NCBI RefSeq assembly: GCF_014641695.1
Contig: NZ_BMIF01000004.1
Location: 124,001-188,000 of the forward strand
Direction of reading: 5' to 3'
DNA length: 64,000 bases
From: Nitratireductor aestuarii
GTDB taxonomy: Bacteria; Pseudomonadota; Alphaproteobacteria; Rhizobiales; Rhizobiaceae
Part shown: one piece after another, positions 1-11,499 of the stretch
Layout of the letters: every line of letters starts with the position of its first letter
Position numbering within the stretch: the first letter of the stretch is position 1
The notes under the pieces: generated by a model
What the model was told of the DNA's origin: nothing
Seen by the model: only the letters and a program-made list of their open reading frames with translations
Database searches by the model: none
Position numbers and translations under genes: made by a program

Positions 1-437
1 GCGTGCGCCCTTGCGAGCCTGCGTAGGTTCTCCAGGATGACCGGATCGACGATCCGCGCCGATTTCCGGACCGACAGGTCCACATGGATGGAAACGAATT
101 CAGCTGAAGCCGCCCGGACATTCCGGGTAAGGTTCAGGAGTTCATGACGGTGCTTGAAGATGCGCTCGTCAGTGAAGATGAGGCGGCTCCTGACCTGAAG
201 CTGCTCGGCTTCGAGCAGCTCCTTTTCGTAGCGGATGCGCTTTTCCAGCCTGTACGTGGTGCGGCCATTGGCGGCGATGTAGTCGTTGGTGAGACCGATC
301 GTATCGATGATGTTGTGCTCAGCGGCATCGAACACGTAGTCGTACCACTCAACATTCATGTGCCGGTTGATATCGATCCATTCCGGCTCCACGACGCCTT
401 CATAGCCAATGAAGTAGTTCGGTTCAGCCGTCTCCAA
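1..437 (-). CDS. Acyl-CoA thioesterase, hot-dog (4HBT) fold, 3' end beyond window
   Basis: Reading the minus strand from a TTG at 437 gives an open frame of about 145 codons that runs off the window edge, so the C-terminus is missing. The start is chosen because a GGAGG sits 8 bases upstream; no ATG is available before the conserved core. The N-terminal third carries the hot-dog thioesterase signature DINRHMN followed by WYDYVFD, where the Asp and the HMN segment are typical of 4HBT/FadM-like acyl-CoA thioesterases. It would hydrolyse an acyl-CoA to free acid and CoA in the cytoplasm. It begins 18 bases after the upstream LivF gene ends, so it is probably the last known gene of the LivH-LivMG-LivF operon. 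The substrate is unknown. A short-chain or betainyl-CoA-type substrate is possible, but only as inference from the transporter neighbourhood. Confidence 0.8.
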   Translation of the reverse strand, partial: METAEPNYFIGYEGVVEPEWIDINRHMNVEWYDYVFDAAEHNIIDTIGLTNDYIAANGRTTYRLEKRIRYEKELLEAEQLQVRSRLIFTDERIFKHRHELLNLTRNVRAASAEFVSIHVDLSVRKSARIVDPVILENLRRLARAH

Positions 438-454
438 CTCCACCGCCTCCAATG

Positions 455-1162
455 CTAGTGCGCCGCAGCGGTTTCGGCGAGCCCGAGCTTTTCATCAAGC
501 TCGGAGGCCTTGCAGGTGAACTTGACCTTGCCGCGTTCGATGATCATCGCGCGGTCGGCATAGGGGGCGGTCACCTTCAGGTGCTGCTCGACGATGACGA
601 CCGCAGTGCCGCTCTCCGCCCAGTTGCGCAGGAAGGAAAGGATCGGCGGCAGCAGCGCCTGGGCGAGACCCATCGACGGCTCGTCACAGAGAAGCACCTT
701 GGGCTGGGCAACGAAGGCCTGGCCGAGGGCCAGCATCTGCTGCTGGCCACCGGAAAGGTCACGCGCGTATGCCTTGTGCTTTTCCTTGAGGATCGGGAAG
801 ACGTCGTAGATCTGGTCGACGGCCTTGCTGAAGGCTGCCTTGTCGCCACGACGCGCCGCCGCACCCATGCGCAGGTTGTCGTAAACGCTCAGCTCAGGAA
901 ACACCCGGTGCCCATCGAGCACCAGACGGAGGCCCGACTGAGCGATGGCTTCCGGCGCCATGCCCTGGAGCGGCTTGCCGTCCAGAAGCACCTCGCCCTT
1001 CGTCGGCTTGTTGAAGCCGGCGATCGCCCGCATCAGGGTGGACTTGCCCGCGCCGTTCTCGCCACCGATGAGAAGGATCTCACCGGCGGAGACCGACAGG
1101 GAGACATCCTCAAGGACAGGGACTATGCCATAGCCCGCGTAGAGATTGTTGACCTTAAGCAC
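455..1162 (-). CDS. HAAT-family ABC transporter ATP-binding protein, LivF type
   Basis: ATPase subunit of a branched-chain-amino-acid-type (HAAT) uptake transporter, about 235 residues, the usual LivF length. Visible motifs are Walker A GENGAGKST, ABC signature LSGGQQQ, Walker B VLLCDEP and the switch His in VEQH. The open frame extends to 1270, but the GTG at 1162 is the likely start: it has GGAGG five bases upstream, gives the family N-terminus (VLKVNNLYAGYG), and overlaps the stop of the upstream LivM-LivG gene by eight bases, which suggests translational coupling. It would pair with the ATPase half of that fusion. The substrate of the system cannot be read from the sequence. Confidence 0.92.
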   Translation of the reverse strand: MLKVNNLYAGYGIVPVLEDVSLSVSAGEILLIGGENGAGKSTLMRAIAGFNKPTKGEVLLDGKPLQGMAPEAIAQSGLRLVLDGHRVFPELSVYDNLRMGAAARRGDKAAFSKAVDQIYDVFPILKEKHKAYARDLSGGQQQMLALGQAFVAQPKVLLCDEPSMGLAQALLPPILSFLRNWAESGTAVVIVEQHLKVTAPYADRAMIIERGKVKFTCKASELDEKLGLAETAAAH

Positions 1163-2957
1163 GGGCGCCTCCAACGAACATGTGCTGTACGGCAGGATCA
1201 CGGGCGAGCGCTTCCGGAGCACCGCTGGCGACGGACTTGCCCTGTTCCAGAACGGTGATGGTGTCGGCAATGCCCCAGACGAGGTCGAGGTCGTGCTCCA
1301 CCAGGATCACGCTCTTGCCGAGGTTGCGCGACAGGAAGCGGACGAGCTTGGCGAAATCCGCACGCTCGCTCTGCGAGAGACCTGCGGCCGGTTCGTCGAA
1401 GAGGATGATGTCCGCTTCCTTCAGAACCACGCGCATTACTTCCACCAGACGGCGCTGGCCGTGCGACAGAAGCTCGGCATTGTCCTGACCGAACTCGGCT
1501 TCCAGCTGAGCGGCCAATTGCCTGATGCCTTCACTGGGGCTCGTCGTGCTGGCATCCAGACCGATTCGCAGATTTTCCCAAAGCGACAGCTGAGTGAAGA
1601 TGCGGGGCGTCTGGAAGGTACGGCCAAGACCCGTATTGGCAATACGGTCGGCGGCCATGCGCGTCGCATCATGCCCGTTGATCAGGAACGAGCCTTCGTC
1701 CAGGCGGCTCAAGCCCGACAGGACGTTCAGAAGGCTGGTCTTGCCTGAGCCATTGGCACCGATCAGGCCGTGGATCTCGCCCTTGCGGACCTTCATGTTG
1801 ACGCCGCCGACAGCAACCACAGCACCGAAGCGCTTCACACCATTGCGGACCTCGACGGCATATTCAGTATCCGACGGGGTGAACTGGGTGTTGTTCTTCA
1901 GGCGTTCAAGGAACGGGTCAATACGGAAGGCCTTTTCGCCACGGCCAAGGACCGACCGTGCCTTGCGCCAACGCTCTACCGAGCCGACGATGCCGTCGGG
2001 GAAGAGAACGACGGTGAGCAGCGTCAGGGTGCCGTAGATCAGCAGGCGGTAGTCGACGTATTCAACCAGCGCGACGTTCGGCAGGATGAACACAATCCAC
2101 ATGCCAATGATCGGGCCGAGAAGCTGTCCGCGGCCACCCACCACGACCGCCATGAAGAACAGGAACGACATTTCCATGTTGAAGCCCTGCGGGCTCACGA
2201 AGGAAACGGCGGGAAGGTAGAGGATGCCGCAGATGCCGGTGCCGATGGAGGCGATGATGAAGGCGAGGAAGCGCATCACGCCCGGCTTCACGCCTAGGGT
2301 GCGGGCAGCCTCGGGGCTGAGGGCGGCAACGCGCATCTGGCGTCCAAGACGCGAGTTGCGGATCGCATAGTGCACGACCAGCGCGAGCATCGGATAGACC
2401 GCCACCATGATCGTCAGCCAGGACAGGCCGAAGATTACCTCATGATGGATCCATGGCACCGCCACGCTGATGCCGTTGATGCCGTTCGTCCACTTGTCGA
2501 GCGACATCAGAAGCTGCGGGAAGACGATTGCGGCCGAAAGCGTCACGAAGCCAAGATGGAAATACTGCACGCGCAGCGCCGGCAGTGCGAAGAGCAGGCC
2601 GCCGAGGAAGGCCGCAAAAAGGCCAATCAGTGAAGCTGCCGCAAAAGAATAGCCATGCATGCCAAAGAAGATGGCCGTGACATAGGCACCCAATCCAAGC
2701 AGAACGCCCTGGCCGAACGACTTCTGGCCGGCATCGATAAAGAGGAAGTTCTGGAAGATAGCGGCGGCAATGTAGATGTTCACCAGATGGAAGGTGTGCA
2801 CCCAGTAAGAGTTGCCAAGCAGCGACGGCAGAAATCCGGTGACGGCGATCAGCGCAATGCCGATCCACACCTGTGGCAGATCGGAGTTGAACCGCGCTCT
2901 GGACGTCGTTGAAACAGACACTTGTGCGCCGGAGTCCATTGTCTTGGATACGGTCAT
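1155..2957 (-). CDS. HAAT ABC transporter permease/ATP-binding fusion, LivM-LivG
   Basis: A 600-residue fusion of two usually separate subunits. Residues ~25-340 form a LivM-type permease with many hydrophobic helices. From ~365 onward it is a LivG-type ATPase with Walker A GANGSGKTS, a signature LSHGQRR, Walker B IILFDEP and the switch His in VEHD. The start has GGAGGG upstream, and the gene begins one base after the upstream LivH stop. Its end overlaps the start of the LivF gene. The fused architecture means the transporter probably assembles from LivH, this LivM-LivG chain and LivF plus a binding protein. A paralogous fusion occurs at 41147-42919. Confidence 0.93.
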   Translation of the reverse strand: MTVSKTMDSGAQVSVSTTSRARFNSDLPQVWIGIALIAVTGFLPSLLGNSYWVHTFHLVNIYIAAAIFQNFLFIDAGQKSFGQGVLLGLGAYVTAIFFGMHGYSFAAASLIGLFAAFLGGLLFALPALRVQYFHLGFVTLSAAIVFPQLLMSLDKWTNGINGISVAVPWIHHEVIFGLSWLTIMVAVYPMLALVVHYAIRNSRLGRQMRVAALSPEAARTLGVKPGVMRFLAFIIASIGTGICGILYLPAVSFVSPQGFNMEMSFLFFMAVVVGGRGQLLGPIIGMWIVFILPNVALVEYVDYRLLIYGTLTLLTVVLFPDGIVGSVERWRKARSVLGRGEKAFRIDPFLERLKNNTQFTPSDTEYAVEVRNGVKRFGAVVAVGGVNMKVRKGEIHGLIGANGSGKTSLLNVLSGLSRLDEGSFLINGHDATRMAADRIANTGLGRTFQTPRIFTQLSLWENLRIGLDASTTSPSEGIRQLAAQLEAEFGQDNAELLSHGQRRLVEVMRVVLKEADIILFDEPAAGLSQSERADFAKLVRFLSRNLGKSVILVEHDLDLVWGIADTITVLEQGKSVASGAPEALARDPAVQHMFVGGARA

Positions 2958-2958
2958 A

Positions 2959-3837
2959 TCAAACCCTCCGCGCAGTCGTGCGGCCGAACAGACCCTGCGG
3001 ACGAACCATCAGGATCAGAACCAGAACCAGCAGCGAAGCCAGATCCTGATACGAGCCACCGATCTTGTAGGCGGTCAGCATCGCAACAACGCCGACCAGC
3101 GGTCCGCCGATCAGGGTGCCGAGATTGCTGCCAACGCCACCCACCACGGTCGCAACGAAGCCGTTCAGGACGTAGCGCATGCCGGCGTCTGGGCTGACGG
3201 AGATGACGGGAGCAACGAGAAAGCCAGCGGTGCCGACGATCAGACCGCTGATGGCGAAGGCGATCAGCTGGAGACGGCGGACGGGCAAGCCCGCGGCGCG
3301 CGCCGCATCAAGATCCTGCGAGATTGCGCTGATGGCGAGGCCGAGCAACGTCTTGCGCAGGAAGAAGCGCAGCGCAAAATACCAGAACACCATTGCGCCA
3401 ATGGCGAGTGCGTAGGCGCCGGGCGTTCGTACGCCGAAGACGCGGAACGACGGCACGACACTCTGAACCGTGTAGGCAAAGGGACCCTGGGTGATCATGA
3501 GGATCGCGCCAAGAATAATCGAGGCGGCCATGGTGGATATGATCCACGAGTCCTGCTCGACCGCAGACCTTAAAGGCAAGAGTGTGATCCAACCCTGGAA
3601 TGTCACCAGTGCAGCAACGAGGAGGCCTGAAACCACCATCATCAGCAACCACCAGGATACATCTACCTGATTGGCGAGAAAAAACGCCGCAAAGCCACCC
3701 AGGACAAACATGTTTCCCTGGGCAAAGTTAAGGATACCAGTCGCGCCATGTACGATGTTGAAGCTCATCGCTATCAACGCGAAGATGGAACCTATAGCGA
3801 CACCGCGGACGACGATGATCGCAATTTCACTCAGCAT
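2959..3837 (-). CDS. HAAT ABC transporter permease, LivH type
   Basis: Inner-membrane permease of 292 residues with the LivH opening (GVAIGSIFALIAMSFNIVHG, then GILNFAQGNMFVLGG). About eight hydrophobic segments are visible, and the end of the family fold is seen in VVGGVGSNLGTLIGG. GGGAGGACTTC precedes the ATG. It is first in a minus-strand run LivH, LivM-LivG, LivF, thioesterase, with gaps of one base or overlaps, so a single transcript is likely. The binding protein at 4945 is on the other strand and is the nearest candidate partner. Confidence 0.93.
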   Translation of the reverse strand: MLSEIAIIVVRGVAIGSIFALIAMSFNIVHGATGILNFAQGNMFVLGGFAAFFLANQVDVSWWLLMMVVSGLLVAALVTFQGWITLLPLRSAVEQDSWIISTMAASIILGAILMITQGPFAYTVQSVVPSFRVFGVRTPGAYALAIGAMVFWYFALRFFLRKTLLGLAISAISQDLDAARAAGLPVRRLQLIAFAISGLIVGTAGFLVAPVISVSPDAGMRYVLNGFVATVVGGVGSNLGTLIGGPLVGVVAMLTAYKIGGSYQDLASLLVLVLILMVRPQGLFGRTTARRV

Positions 3838-3964
3838 GAAGTCCTCCCATGCAGCTTGTTCGTGGGCGCACTAGCGCCATACTCCCCTATGCGCTCAATC
3901 GATTAAGCCAGCATCGTTAGAACGGACTATCAGACAAACTGAACCGTGATGGCGGTCTAGGGTC

Positions 3965-4786
3965 TCAGATCACGATGAGCGAAGCTGCGCTGTCAAACGT
4001 CGTGCGGGCAGCATCTTCAAGCGGCATGGCAGCCAGCTCAGGGGAGATGATCTCGACGCTCAGAGGAGCCTCGGATCCGGTCTTCCGGAGGGAGCGGACG
4101 AAGGCTGGAAGATCAAACTCGCCTTCCCCGCATAAAAGCCTGCGCTGGGTGTCCTCCGGCAGGGATCCCACCTGCGGACCTGCATCATTGACCTGAATGC
4201 AGAGGATCTTTTCCTTTGGCAGCGTTTCCAGCTCGTCGAGGGTCGTTGACCCCCGGAAGACATGCCAGGCGTCAATGACGAGCCCCGCATTTACGGGGCC
4301 CATCAAATCGAGCGCCGTTTTCAGATCCGGTACGTTGCTCCAGGGAACGATCTCAAGGCCGACGGACAGTCTATGTTCTGCAGCCCGCGCGCAGAGCGCC
4401 TCGAAGGTTCCCACCATATGCGACCGTGAAAGACCCTTGCCCTGGAAATCCGCGCCCACACTCAGGACGTCCGCCCCGATCGCGCGCGCAGCGGCAAAGG
4501 CTGCATCTTCCATCTGGCGTGCATCACTGGTGTCGAGAAACCAGTCCGTGAGAAACTCCACGCCGCGATGCTCCATTCCCGCCGCATCGAAGAGGGACTT
4601 TATTTCACCGTCCGTGAGACCTGCCGCCTTCTGCTCAAGATAATCGCGGAAATGAAACCAGTAGCCCTGGTATCCAGCGGATGACAGCGCCCGCAGGCGA
4701 ACCTCCAGGGAATGACGCGAGGCAGGAACGGAGCCCGGCATGACCCCGCTGATCGTGTGTGAAGAACATATGAGCGCGCGTTTCAT
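3965..4786 (-). CDS. Sugar phosphate isomerase/epimerase-like TIM-barrel protein
   Basis: A 273-residue protein of the xylose-isomerase-like TIM-barrel superfamily (AP endonuclease 2 / sugar phosphate isomerase-epimerase). Supporting stretches are GLEIVPWSNVPD with a metal-type Glu, DAWHVFRG with Asp and His, QVNDAG, and a late LSVEIISPE. These are the positions where the family places its divalent-metal ligands. The reaction is not predictable; members isomerise sugars, inositol derivatives or hydroxypyruvate, and others dehydrate shikimate-pathway compounds. No strong ribosome site is seen before the ATG at 4786. It is transcribed toward the LivH operon and away from the binding protein at 4945, suggesting it acts on the transported compound. 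Confidence 0.72.
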   Translation of the reverse strand: MKRALICSSHTISGVMPGSVPASRHSLEVRLRALSSAGYQGYWFHFRDYLEQKAAGLTDGEIKSLFDAAGMEHRGVEFLTDWFLDTSDARQMEDAAFAAARAIGADVLSVGADFQGKGLSRSHMVGTFEALCARAAEHRLSVGLEIVPWSNVPDLKTALDLMGPVNAGLVIDAWHVFRGSTTLDELETLPKEKILCIQVNDAGPQVGSLPEDTQRRLLCGEGEFDLPAFVRSLRKTGSEAPLSVEIISPELAAMPLEDAARTTFDSAASLIVI

Positions 4787-4944
4787 GGCGGGCAGTTTGG
4801 CGGGCGCCGGCTCCCATGTCCCACTCCATCCGGACTAGGTGCAGAGAATCTCTTTCCTCGCCGCAGTGCACTAGTCCGTTCGAACGATGATCGCGGCTTT
4901 TGCTTGAAGTCTGATGGCTTTCATACCTGATCCGGAGGAGTCAC

Positions 4945-6138
4945 ATGGGTACACGGTTGAACAAAACACTGAGCATTCTTGCGGTCGCCAGCGTTGCCTT
5001 GGGGAGCAGCGTGGCTTTCGCCGAGGATACCGTCAAGCTGGGCGGCATCATGTCGATGACCGGCGGTGGCGCGTCCATCGGCCGTGCTGCAAGCACCGCA
5101 TGGAAGCTCGCCGTTGACGAGATCAACGCCAATGGCGGCATTCTCGGCAAGAAGGTGGAGCTCGTCATCGCAGATACGATGACCGACCCGACCCACGGCG
5201 TTGCTGAAGCCCGCCGCCTGCTGCAGAACGAAAAGGTCGATGCGATCATCGGCCCGGCCACCAGCCAGGAGACCATTCCGATCGCAACGGTAACGACCGA
5301 GAGCAAGGTGCTGCACGTCTCGACGGCTGCTTCGCCGACGCTGAGCCCGGACACCGTGCCGTACCACTTCTCGACCTCGGTTACCGCGCTGAACCAGATC
5401 ATTCCGAACATCAACTTCGCGATCGACAAGCTCGGCGTGAAGAAGTTCGGCATCATCTCCGACAACGGCGGCATGTCGAAGGCAGGTGTGGTCGAGATCA
5501 CGGAATACCTGAAGGAAAAGGGTCTGGAGCCCGTCGAAATCCAGGAATTCCCGTTCCGCACGGAAGACATGACCCCGCAGTTGCTGTCGCTGCGTTCGTC
5601 GGGTGCTGAAGCGCTGCTGTTCATCTCCTCGCTCGGTGACGACGCCCGCAAGATGCTCGAGAACCGCCTCGACATCGGCTGGGATGTGCCGGTTCTGGCA
5701 AACCAGACGCTGTCCAACTACGCCGTCGGCAATGCCGGCGTGATCGGCGAAGAAGCCTTCGAGAACGTCTATGCCGTGACGTTCGTCGGCCAGACCTACT
5801 GCGATGGCGACCCGGTTGGCGAGAACGCTTTCGCCAAGTTCGTTGCCCGTGCAAACAAGGAAGTGCCGGAACTCGAAATGCTGGGCGGCCCGGGCTCGCT
5901 GGCACCATACTACATCATCCCGCTCATCGTTGCCGAAACCATGAATGGCGCCGGCACGACGGAAGGTGAAGCAGCGGCCAAGTGGCTCCAGGAGAATGCA
6001 GGTCAGGTGACGATCCCGACCGGCGGTCTGCAGGCGAGCGACAAGAGCCACTTCCTTCCGGCTCTGGACTCGATCGTGACGATCGAGAGCCCGCACAAGC
6101 TGCGTGAGGACGGCCTGGCCAAGCGCGCCGGCTGTTAA
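4945..6138 (+). CDS. HAAT ABC transporter substrate-binding protein
   Basis: A 397-residue periplasmic binding protein of the Leu/Ile/Val-binding (peripla_BP_6) family. Residues 1-26 are a Sec signal peptide with basic start, hydrophobic core and cleavage near AFA-ED. The mature start VKLGGIMSMTGGGASIGR is the family pattern for ligand binding. The ATG has CCGGAGGAG upstream. It is divergent from the isomerase-like gene and is followed by a terminator hairpin at 6167. It probably supplies the ligand to the LivH/LivMG/LivF system at 455-3837, although it is on the opposite strand. Ligand unknown. Confidence 0.92.
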   Translation: MGTRLNKTLSILAVASVALGSSVAFAEDTVKLGGIMSMTGGGASIGRAASTAWKLAVDEINANGGILGKKVELVIADTMTDPTHGVAEARRLLQNEKVDAIIGPATSQETIPIATVTTESKVLHVSTAASPTLSPDTVPYHFSTSVTALNQIIPNINFAIDKLGVKKFGIISDNGGMSKAGVVEITEYLKEKGLEPVEIQEFPFRTEDMTPQLLSLRSSGAEALLFISSLGDDARKMLENRLDIGWDVPVLANQTLSNYAVGNAGVIGEEAFENVYAVTFVGQTYCDGDPVGENAFAKFVARANKEVPELEMLGGPGSLAPYYIIPLIVAETMNGAGTTEGEAAAKWLQENAGQVTIPTGGLQASDKSHFLPALDSIVTIESPHKLREDGLAKRAGC

Positions 6139-6166
6139 TTAATCCCTACCGATAGACCTTCGAGAG

Positions 6167-6191
6167 CGGCGTCCTTGGGGCGCCGTTCTTG
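6167..6191 (+). terminator. Rho-independent terminator after binding protein gene
   Basis: An 8-bp GC-rich stem (CGGCGTCC/GGGCGCCG) with a 3-base loop, followed by TTCTTG, lies 28 bases after the stop of the binding protein gene. Confidence 0.7.
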
Positions 6192-6221
6192 CTTTGGCGG
6201 GAACTATCCAGCCACTCAGGA

Positions 6222-6257
6222 AAAGAAAAAGCCCCACCGCGTCACCAGGATGGGGCT
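6222..6257 (-). terminator. Rho-independent terminator for the enoyl-CoA hydratase gene
   Basis: On the minus strand, AGCCCCA pairs with TGGGGCT and is followed by TTTTTCTTTT. It sits just past the end of the minus-strand hydratase gene. Confidence 0.75.
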
Positions 6258-6283
6258 CTGATTTATCTGAAAACCTGAGACGC

Positions 6284-7066
6284 TCAGCGCCCCACGAACT
6301 GCGGCTTGCGCTTGCCGAAGAAGGCTTCAAGGGCTTCACTAAAATCAGCGGTACCGGCGCAACTGATGAAGGCGGAGGCTTCCACATCGAGCTGGTCAGC
6401 GTAGCTGTTGTCCAGCGACTGACGCATCAGCGCCTTCAGGTGTTTGTGGGCAACGGGTGCCCCTGCTGCAATACGATGGGCAAGGTCGGCCGTCTCCGCT
6501 TCCAAAGCGTCAAGCGGAACGACCTTGTTCACCAGCCCAAGCCTTAGGGCCTCATCCGCCGGAATAGACTGGCACAGAAGCGCGATTTCCAGCGCCTTGC
6601 GATAGCCAACCAGACGCGGCAGGGCCCATGAGCCGCCACAATCCGCCGGGACGCCAACACGCGGATAAGCGAAGTTGAAGATCGTGTCCTCGGCTGCGAT
6701 AACCATATCGAGACCAAGGGCAAGCGACAGCGTACCACCAGCGACCGCGCCCTTGATGCTGCCGATGGTCACGAATGCGGCGCTGTCGAGTTGCTTCAGC
6801 ATCGCGTGCAGGGGGTGGATCAGGCGCTCGGCAGCAGCGGGTTTGTCTTCCGCTTCGTGGAAGAAAGCAAGATCGCCGCCAGCGCCGAAGGACGGACCTT
6901 CGGCACTGAAGACGAGTACGCGCGTTTCGTCCCTGGAGACAACCTCATTGACGGCTTCGACCAAAGCATCGACCATCTCAACGCTGAAGACATTACGGCG
7001 CTCGGACCGGTTCAGCCGGATCTCGGCAATGCCATCGCTGTTCGTCAAGATGATCGGTGACGTCAT
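6284..7066 (-). CDS. Enoyl-CoA hydratase/isomerase (crotonase family)
   Basis: A 260-residue crotonase-fold protein, the normal family length. The first oxyanion-hole segment GPSFGAGGDL (residues ~58-67) and the second, GAVAGGTLSLAL, with YPRVGVPADCGGSWALPRLVG in the active-site region, are visible. The position that holds a catalytic Glu in classical hydratases reads differently here (VPADCGGS), so isomerase or other CoA chemistry is possible. GAGGAGG precedes the ATG. It is monocistronic: a RIME repeat separates it from the methylmalonyl-CoA mutase gene and a terminator follows it. Cytoplasmic; acyl-CoA substrate unknown. Confidence 0.85.
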   Translation of the reverse strand: MTSPIILTNSDGIAEIRLNRSERRNVFSVEMVDALVEAVNEVVSRDETRVLVFSAEGPSFGAGGDLAFFHEAEDKPAAAERLIHPLHAMLKQLDSAAFVTIGSIKGAVAGGTLSLALGLDMVIAAEDTIFNFAYPRVGVPADCGGSWALPRLVGYRKALEIALLCQSIPADEALRLGLVNKVVPLDALEAETADLAHRIAAGAPVAHKHLKALMRQSLDNSYADQLDVEASAFISCAGTADFSEALEAFFGKRKPQFVGR

Positions 7067-7099
7067 GTGGTCCTCCTCAATTGTAGCAGTAGTGCCTTA

Positions 7100-7198
7100 G
7101 ATCGTTTCAGCGGAGCACGGAAACGCTGAAATGATCTAAGCCTTTGTTTAAACGCAATTCCGGACGGGAAACCGGTTCCCACTTTTCCTGGAATTGCT

Positions 7199-7200
<2 letters not shown>
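7100..7200. repeat. RIME-type intergenic repeat, copy 1
   Basis: A ~100-bp element with two hairpin modules. The first pairs GATCGTTTCAGCG with CGCTGAAATGATC; the second has AATTCCGG at one side and GGAATT at the other around AAACCGGTTCCCAC. It is nearly identical to 46018-46120 and related to 45772-45870. The layout matches Rhizobium-specific intergenic mosaic elements. Its last bases (CTAG) overlap the stop codon of the mutase gene. Confidence 0.8.
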
Positions 7201-9334
<2,134 letters not shown>

Positions 9335-9487
9335 TTGTGCTGCTTTCTTTCCTCTTCGCGGGGCTGGCTGCAACGTCCGCCACCGTCCGAACCTATGCCG
9401 CGATGTTTCCCGCCTCACCCTGCAGGAACATCGCCGGATATCTCTCAAAAGCAAGGCCGGCAGTCCGAAAACCGCCAGCCTCTCATC

Positions 9488-11491
9488 TCATTCAAACTCC
9501 ATGATGAGTTCGTCGACCGCAAGGCTCATGCCAGGCTCGGCGCTGATGGACTTGACCACGCCGCGGCGTTCCGCGCGCAGCACGTTTTCCATCTTCATGG
9601 CCTCAACCGTGCAAAGCACCTGTCCGTCCTCAACCGTATCGCCAACCTTCACCGCGACGGAGGTGATGACGCCCGGCATTGGGCACAGAAGCATCTTCGA
9701 CGTGTCTGGCGGCAGCTTCTCGGGCATCAGGCGAGCAAGTTCCGCAATCCTCGGCGTGCGGACGCGAGCGACCTCATCGATGCCGCGCCAGCGCAGACGC
9801 CAGCCCTGACCAGCCGATGCCGTCTTCACGCCGATGCGCTCACCATCCACCAGGAAAGAGGCATGGTTGCGACCGGGCAGCCAGTCGCTCGACACGGCAA
9901 CCGTTCCATCATCAAAGACAACGTTCAGGGTGTCGCCCTCGCCTGCCTCGGTGCGGACCGGCAGCTCGTTGCCGCCAAGGGTGACGACCCAGTTGGTGGG
10001 CACCTTGCGGGCGTGGTTTGCCATCGCACCGGAGATCTGGACCGCGCGCTTCTCGGCGCGGACGTGCATGAAGGCCGCAACGGCCGCGAGCTTGCGCGTT
10101 TCGTCCAGGCCTGCGCTCACGCCCTGGAAGCCTTCCGGAAACTCCTCAGCGATATAGGCGGTGGTCAGCGCGCCCTGGCGGAAGCGCTCCTGCTGCATGA
10201 CTGCGGAGAGGAACGGCAGGTTGTGGCCGATGCCTTCGACCTCGAAATCGTCCAGAGCGCGCGACATGGCATCGATCGCGGTGATGCGGTCGGGCGCCCA
10301 GGTGCAGAGCTTGGCGATCATCGGATCGTAATACATCGAGATCTCGCCGCCCTCGAACACGCCGGTGTCGTTGCGGACGATAGTGCCATCTTCCTGCTGG
10401 CCCTCGACCGGAGGACGGTAACGCTTCAAGCGGCCGATCGACGGCAGGAAGTTGCGGAACGGATCCTCGGCATAAAGGCGACTTTCGATCGCCCAGCCGT
10501 TGAGCTTAACGTCTTCCTGAGTAATCCGCAGGGGCTCACCAGCGGCGACGCGGATCATTTCCTCAACCAGGTCGAGGCCGGTGATCAGCTCGGTGACCGG
10601 ATGCTCAACCTGCAGGCGAGTGTTCATCTCGAGGAAGTAGAAGTTGCGATCGCCGTCAACGATGAATTCGACCGTGCCGGCGGAAGCGTATCCTACGGCC
10701 TTGGCCAGAGCGACAGCCTGCTCGCCCATGGCCTTGCGGGTAGCCTCGTCAAGGAATGGTGACGGCGCTTCCTCGATGATCTTCTGGTTGCGGCGCTGGA
10801 TCGAGCATTCGCGTTCACCGAGATAGACAACGTTACCGTGGAGGTCGCCAAGCACCTGGATCTCGATGTGACGCGGCTGCGTGACGAACTTCTCGATGAA
10901 GATGCGGTCATCACCAAAGGAAGACTTCGCCTCGTTGCGCGACAGCTGAAAACCTTCGCGGGCTTCCTCATCGTTCCAGGCGATGCGCATGCCCTTGCCA
11001 CCGCCACCGGCGGAAGCCTTGATCATGACCGGATAGCCGATCTGCTGGGCGATGCGGACAGCCTCCTCGGCGTCCTCGATCAGGCCCATGTGGCCCGGAA
11101 CGGTGGAAACGCCTGCGGCAGCTGCGATCTTCTTGGAGGTGATCTTGTCACCCATCGCCTCGATGGCCTTGGGAGGCGGGCCAATGAAGGTGACTTCGGC
11201 TGCGCGGAGAGCCTCTGCGAACAGCGGGTTCTCGGACAGGAAGCCGTAGCCAGGATGCACGGCATCGGCACCCGTCTGCTTGATCGCGTCGAGGATCTTG
11301 TCAATGACGATGTAGGACTGGTTGGCGGGCGGCGGTCCGATGTGAACCGCTTCGTCGGCCATCTTGACGTGGAGCGCGTCACGGTCGGCGTCCGAGTAGA
11401 CAGCCACGGTGGCGATGCCCAGCTTCTGGGCGGTCTTGATAACGCGGCAGGCGATCTCACCGCGATTGGCAATCAGGATCTTCTTGAACAT
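9488..11491 (-). CDS. pccA: Propionyl-CoA carboxylase, biotin carboxylase/carrier subunit
   Basis: A 667-residue alpha subunit. The N-terminal biotin carboxylase (FKKILIANRGEIACRVI) has the ATP-grasp glycine loop KASAGGGGKGMR and the catalytic region ECSIQRRNQKI. A middle region links to a C-terminal biotinyl domain whose EAMKMEN motif places biotin on Lys 633. With PccB it carboxylates propionyl-CoA to methylmalonyl-CoA in the cytoplasm. It starts eight bases after the pccB stop, so the two are co-translated. The co-transcribed BioY biotin transporter fits its cofactor need. Acetyl-CoA carboxylase is ruled out by the fused biotinyl domain and by the neighbouring mutase. Confidence 0.95.
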   Translation of the reverse strand: MFKKILIANRGEIACRVIKTAQKLGIATVAVYSDADRDALHVKMADEAVHIGPPPANQSYIVIDKILDAIKQTGADAVHPGYGFLSENPLFAEALRAAEVTFIGPPPKAIEAMGDKITSKKIAAAAGVSTVPGHMGLIEDAEEAVRIAQQIGYPVMIKASAGGGGKGMRIAWNDEEAREGFQLSRNEAKSSFGDDRIFIEKFVTQPRHIEIQVLGDLHGNVVYLGERECSIQRRNQKIIEEAPSPFLDEATRKAMGEQAVALAKAVGYASAGTVEFIVDGDRNFYFLEMNTRLQVEHPVTELITGLDLVEEMIRVAAGEPLRITQEDVKLNGWAIESRLYAEDPFRNFLPSIGRLKRYRPPVEGQQEDGTIVRNDTGVFEGGEISMYYDPMIAKLCTWAPDRITAIDAMSRALDDFEVEGIGHNLPFLSAVMQQERFRQGALTTAYIAEEFPEGFQGVSAGLDETRKLAAVAAFMHVRAEKRAVQISGAMANHARKVPTNWVVTLGGNELPVRTEAGEGDTLNVVFDDGTVAVSSDWLPGRNHASFLVDGERIGVKTASAGQGWRLRWRGIDEVARVRTPRIAELARLMPEKLPPDTSKMLLCPMPGVITSVAVKVGDTVEDGQVLCTVEAMKMENVLRAERRGVVKSISAEPGMSLAVDELIMEFE

Positions 11492-11499
11492 CTTATAGC

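Noticed and set aside
144-458. Plus-strand frame of about 104 codons
   Set aside because: It is antisense to the minus-strand thioesterase, which has the family motif DINRHMN and a proper ribosome site.
9488-11491. Acetyl-CoA or methylcrotonyl-CoA carboxylase alpha subunit
   Set aside because: The co-encoded pccB and methylmalonyl-CoA mutase with a PccR-type regulator point to propionyl-CoA carboxylase.
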